DNA of 64,000 nt from Lacticaseibacillus zhaodongensis. Lineage in GTDB: Bacteria > Bacillota > Bacilli > Lactobacillales > Lactobacillaceae. Below, in pieces: positions 62,014 through 64,000 of the stretch. Where the stretch lies: NCBI RefSeq assembly GCF_009687905.1, contig NZ_BLBG01000006.1, forward strand, positions 1-64,000, in the 5' to 3' direction. Below the pieces are notes generated by a model. The model searched no databases. It was given only the letters and a program-made list of their open reading frames with translations, and was not told where the DNA came from. Both the position numbers and the translations under genes were made by a program. Position 1 is the first letter of the stretch; every line of letters starts with the position of its first letter.

Positions 62014-64000
62014 TGGCTTCTCCCTTCTGTAAATGCACTTGCCGGCCCTTGACCTGGATGTCCAAATCATCGCCATCAAGCAGCGTGAAGGTTGCCTGGT
62101 TAGCAACGTTGACACCGATAAGCCGGCCGCGGTAGTTGAGTTTAAAACTGTAGCTTTGCCAGTTGTCCGGCAAAAACGGCTTAAAGCGAAGTCCCGTTTG
62201 GTCATACCGCATTCCCGCAAAGCCCTGGACTATCGCCAACCAGCCACCGCTCATCGAGGTGATGTGCAGACCATCAGCGGTATCATTGTTGTAATTGTCC
62301 AAATCCAAGCGCGCCGTCCGTGCATATAATTCAACTGCTTTGGCACTCTTGCCGAGCTCTGCAGCCAAGATTGCATGAATCGAAGCACTAAGTGAGCTTT
62401 CATGGACCGTTAGTGGTTCATAAAAGTCAAAATTACGTTCCTTTTCCGCCATTGTGAACCGGTCATTCAGGAAGTAGATTCCCTGCAACACATCCGCCTG
62501 CTTGATAAAGGGTGATCGCAAAATTCGGTCCCAAGACCAGTGCTGATTGATTGGCCGCTGATCGGCCGGAATCGAGCTTGCCGGACGCAAATCTTTATCG
62601 AGAAAAGTATCATTTTGAACGAAAATACCTAAATCATGGTCAACTGGTTTGTACATGCGGTCAATGATGTCCTGCCAATGCGCCTTTTCGCTGGCACTGA
62701 CCGCCAGTTCTGAAACAACATCCACATCACCTTTGGGCAACCGCTCTAAGGTGTATTCAAGGCACCAAGACGCCATCGTGTTCGTGTACCAATTGTTGTT
62801 GACGTTGTTTTCATACTCATTCGGACCGGTCACACCGTGCAACATGTACTTCTGCTTCCGCTGACTGAAATGAACGCGGTCCGCCCAGAAACGGGCAATA
62901 CCGACAAGCACCTCAAGTCCTGGCCCATTCACATAAGTTTCATCACCCGTATAGGTGGTGTACTGATAAATTGCAAATGCCACCGCCGCGTTGCGATGCA
63001 GCTCTTCAAAAGTGACTTCCCATTCGTTATGGCATTCCACGCCGTTGAAGGTGACCATCGGGAACAATGCTCCAGCTAGGCCTTGCATCCTGGCGTTGTG
63101 GTAGGCACCAGGTAATTGATCATGTCGGTACTGAAGCAAGGCTCGAGTGACGTCTGGCGGCGTCACGGCGAGGTACATCGGTACCACATATGCCTCCGTG
63201 TCCCAGTAAGTCGCACCACCATATTTTTCACCGGTGAATCCCTTGGGCCCAATATTGAGCCGCTTGTCCTCACCGTAATACGTCATAAACATTTGACAGA
63301 TGTTAAAGCGAATCCCTTGTTGGGCGGCGGCATCCCCAACGATTGACACATCACTTTGCTGCCACCGCTGTGCCCAAACCAGTTCGTGTGCGTGCAGATT
63401 CTCCGCAAAACTGCTGGCCTGGACCTTGTGCAATAACTTTTCCGCAGTTCTTTCCTGATTGGCTTTGGCCACGTCACGACTCGTTACAACGATAACGTCC
63501 TTTTCCAGTTCAAGATGCTGGCCTTGCCGTAATGTCGCGGTCACACGTTCTGTAACAGCGCCATCCTGGCCAGAGTGCAGACCCTCAACCGTCACACCGT
63601 TGCGACGCAATCCCTGTTTCACCATCACCGTGAACTGCGGTACCCCGAAAGGATTCGACTTGGTTGTCATTTGGATCAGGCCTGCATTTGGTTTGGTAAC
63701 ATCCGGAATCCAGAAATGATCTTCGTAGTTACTATCTTCATTAACAACATTGCCGTTGATCCCAGCATCAAAGTCAATTTTCGCCGTGCCGCGTACAACG
63801 AAAGCCGTAACCTTAATCAGCGCTGCCTGCCGGATTACACTGCTCAGAAACCGGGCAAATTGAAACCGGACTTCACAATCCTCTCGCTCCAGAATGAAGC
63901 TGCGGGTAAGCAAACCCTGATGCATATCGAGTGTCAGCGTGAAATCACGAAACTGCTCTTTTGCTAAGTCAACCCGCTGGCCGTTCACCGTCAAAAAGAT
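61991..64000 (-). CDS. mapA: Maltose phosphorylase, 5' end outside the window
   Basis: Splits maltose with inorganic phosphate to beta-glucose-1-phosphate and glucose (GH65). About 669 codons lie inside; family members have about 755 residues, so roughly 85-90 N-terminal residues are cut off at the right edge. The catalytic acid Glu is in VTGPNEYENNV, and WDTEAYVVPMYLAVTPPDVTR and NARMQGLAGALFP are family signatures. The Met codon at 63994 is internal, not the start. First visible gene of mapA-pgmB-msmK-malL-malEFG. Confidence 0.95.
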   Translation of the reverse strand: MFLTVNGQRVDLAKEQFRDFTLTLDMHQGLLTRSFILEREDCEVRFQFARFLSSVIRQAALIKVTAFVVRGTAKIDFDAGINGNVVNEDSNYEDHFWIPDVTKPNAGLIQMTTKSNPFGVPQFTVMVKQGLRRNGVTVEGLHSGQDGAVTERVTATLRQGQHLELEKDVIVVTSRDVAKANQERTAEKLLHKVQASSFAENLHAHELVWAQRWQQSDVSIVGDAAAQQGIRFNICQMFMTYYGEDKRLNIGPKGFTGEKYGGATYWDTEAYVVPMYLAVTPPDVTRALLQYRHDQLPGAYHNARMQGLAGALFPMVTFNGVECHNEWEVTFEELHRNAAVAFAIYQYTTYTGDETYVNGPGLEVLVGIARFWADRVHFSQRKQKYMLHGVTGPNEYENNVNNNWYTNTMASWCLEYTLERLPKGDVDVVSELAVSASEKAHWQDIIDRMYKPVDHDLGIFVQNDTFLDKDLRPASSIPADQRPINQHWSWDRILRSPFIKQADVLQGIYFLNDRFTMAEKERNFDFYEPLTVHESSLSASIHAILAAELGKSAKAVELYARTARLDLDNYNNDTADGLHITSMSGGWLAIVQGFAGMRYDQTGLRFKPFLPDNWQSYSFKLNYRGRLIGVNVANQATFTLLDGDDLDIQVKGRQVHLQKGEANAQRIDL

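Overview
The window reads as a chromosomal segment of a GC-rich member of the Lactobacillaceae (Lacticaseibacillus or Schleiferilactobacillus are plausible; the genus cannot be fixed from sequence alone). The grounds are the standard gene order rsmC-tadA-ffs-dnaX-ybaB-recR-yaaL-tmk-yaaQ-holB-yabA-rsmI, T-box control of serS and asnA, a tetrahydrofolate riboswitch before folT, a maltose phosphorylase cluster, CcpA-type cre sites and strong GGAGG ribosome binding sites. Most genes lie on the minus strand.

Layout. 1-260: tandem promoters and leader of an rRNA operon that runs leftward out of the window. 580-9760: serS with its T-box, deoxynucleoside kinase, an Mga-like regulator, an unknown gene, an acetyltransferase, a cysteine-poor L33, a pseudouridine synthase, nanE under a cre site, and a LysP-like amino acid permease with a long dyad-rich leader. 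10-25 kb: aldo/keto reductase, ROK sugar kinase, secreted matrixin-type protease, asnA with T-box, patatin, deaminase, msrA, MFS exporter, phosphoglycerate-mutase family protein, pepN, GGDEF/degenerate EAL protein and maltose O-acetyltransferase. 26.6-35.1 kb: nucleoside hydrolase, purine permease with a PurBox, HAD phosphatase, LacI regulator, an atypical disulfide reductase, and an ABC transporter with a fused permease and binding protein. 35.3-47.9 kb: housekeeping genes for tRNA t6A (tsaB, rimI, tsaD), folT, an acyl-ACP thioesterase, the DNA polymerase III and recombination cluster, SRP RNA and tadA. 49.4-52.4 kb: a glycine betaine ABC operon. 53.7-64 kb: a maltose/maltodextrin operon (mapA-pgmB-msmK-glucosidase-malEFG) followed by malR; mapA runs off the right edge.

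The part best worth attention is not protein-coding. Six copies of a roughly 260-380 bp, highly structured intergenic element lie at three loci (about 14.7-15.5, 25.8-26.55 and 48.0-49.4 kb). At each locus two copies face each other as an inverted pair. The copies differ in sequence, yet the paired arms change together (compensatory substitutions in the closing stem and in both internal hairpins), so the fold itself appears to be selected. Locus 2 is bounded by a perfect 18-bp inverted repeat; locus 3 encloses an acetyltransferase gene. I do not recognise the family. It could be a structured noncoding RNA, a MITE-like mobile element, or both.

How the genes work together: maltodextrins enter by MalEFG-MsmK, are cut by the GH13 glucosidase or by maltose phosphorylase, and beta-glucose-1-phosphate is converted by PgmB to glucose-6-phosphate. 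Purine salvage pairs the nucleoside hydrolase with the NCS2 permease. Folate uptake is tied to THF level by the riboswitch.
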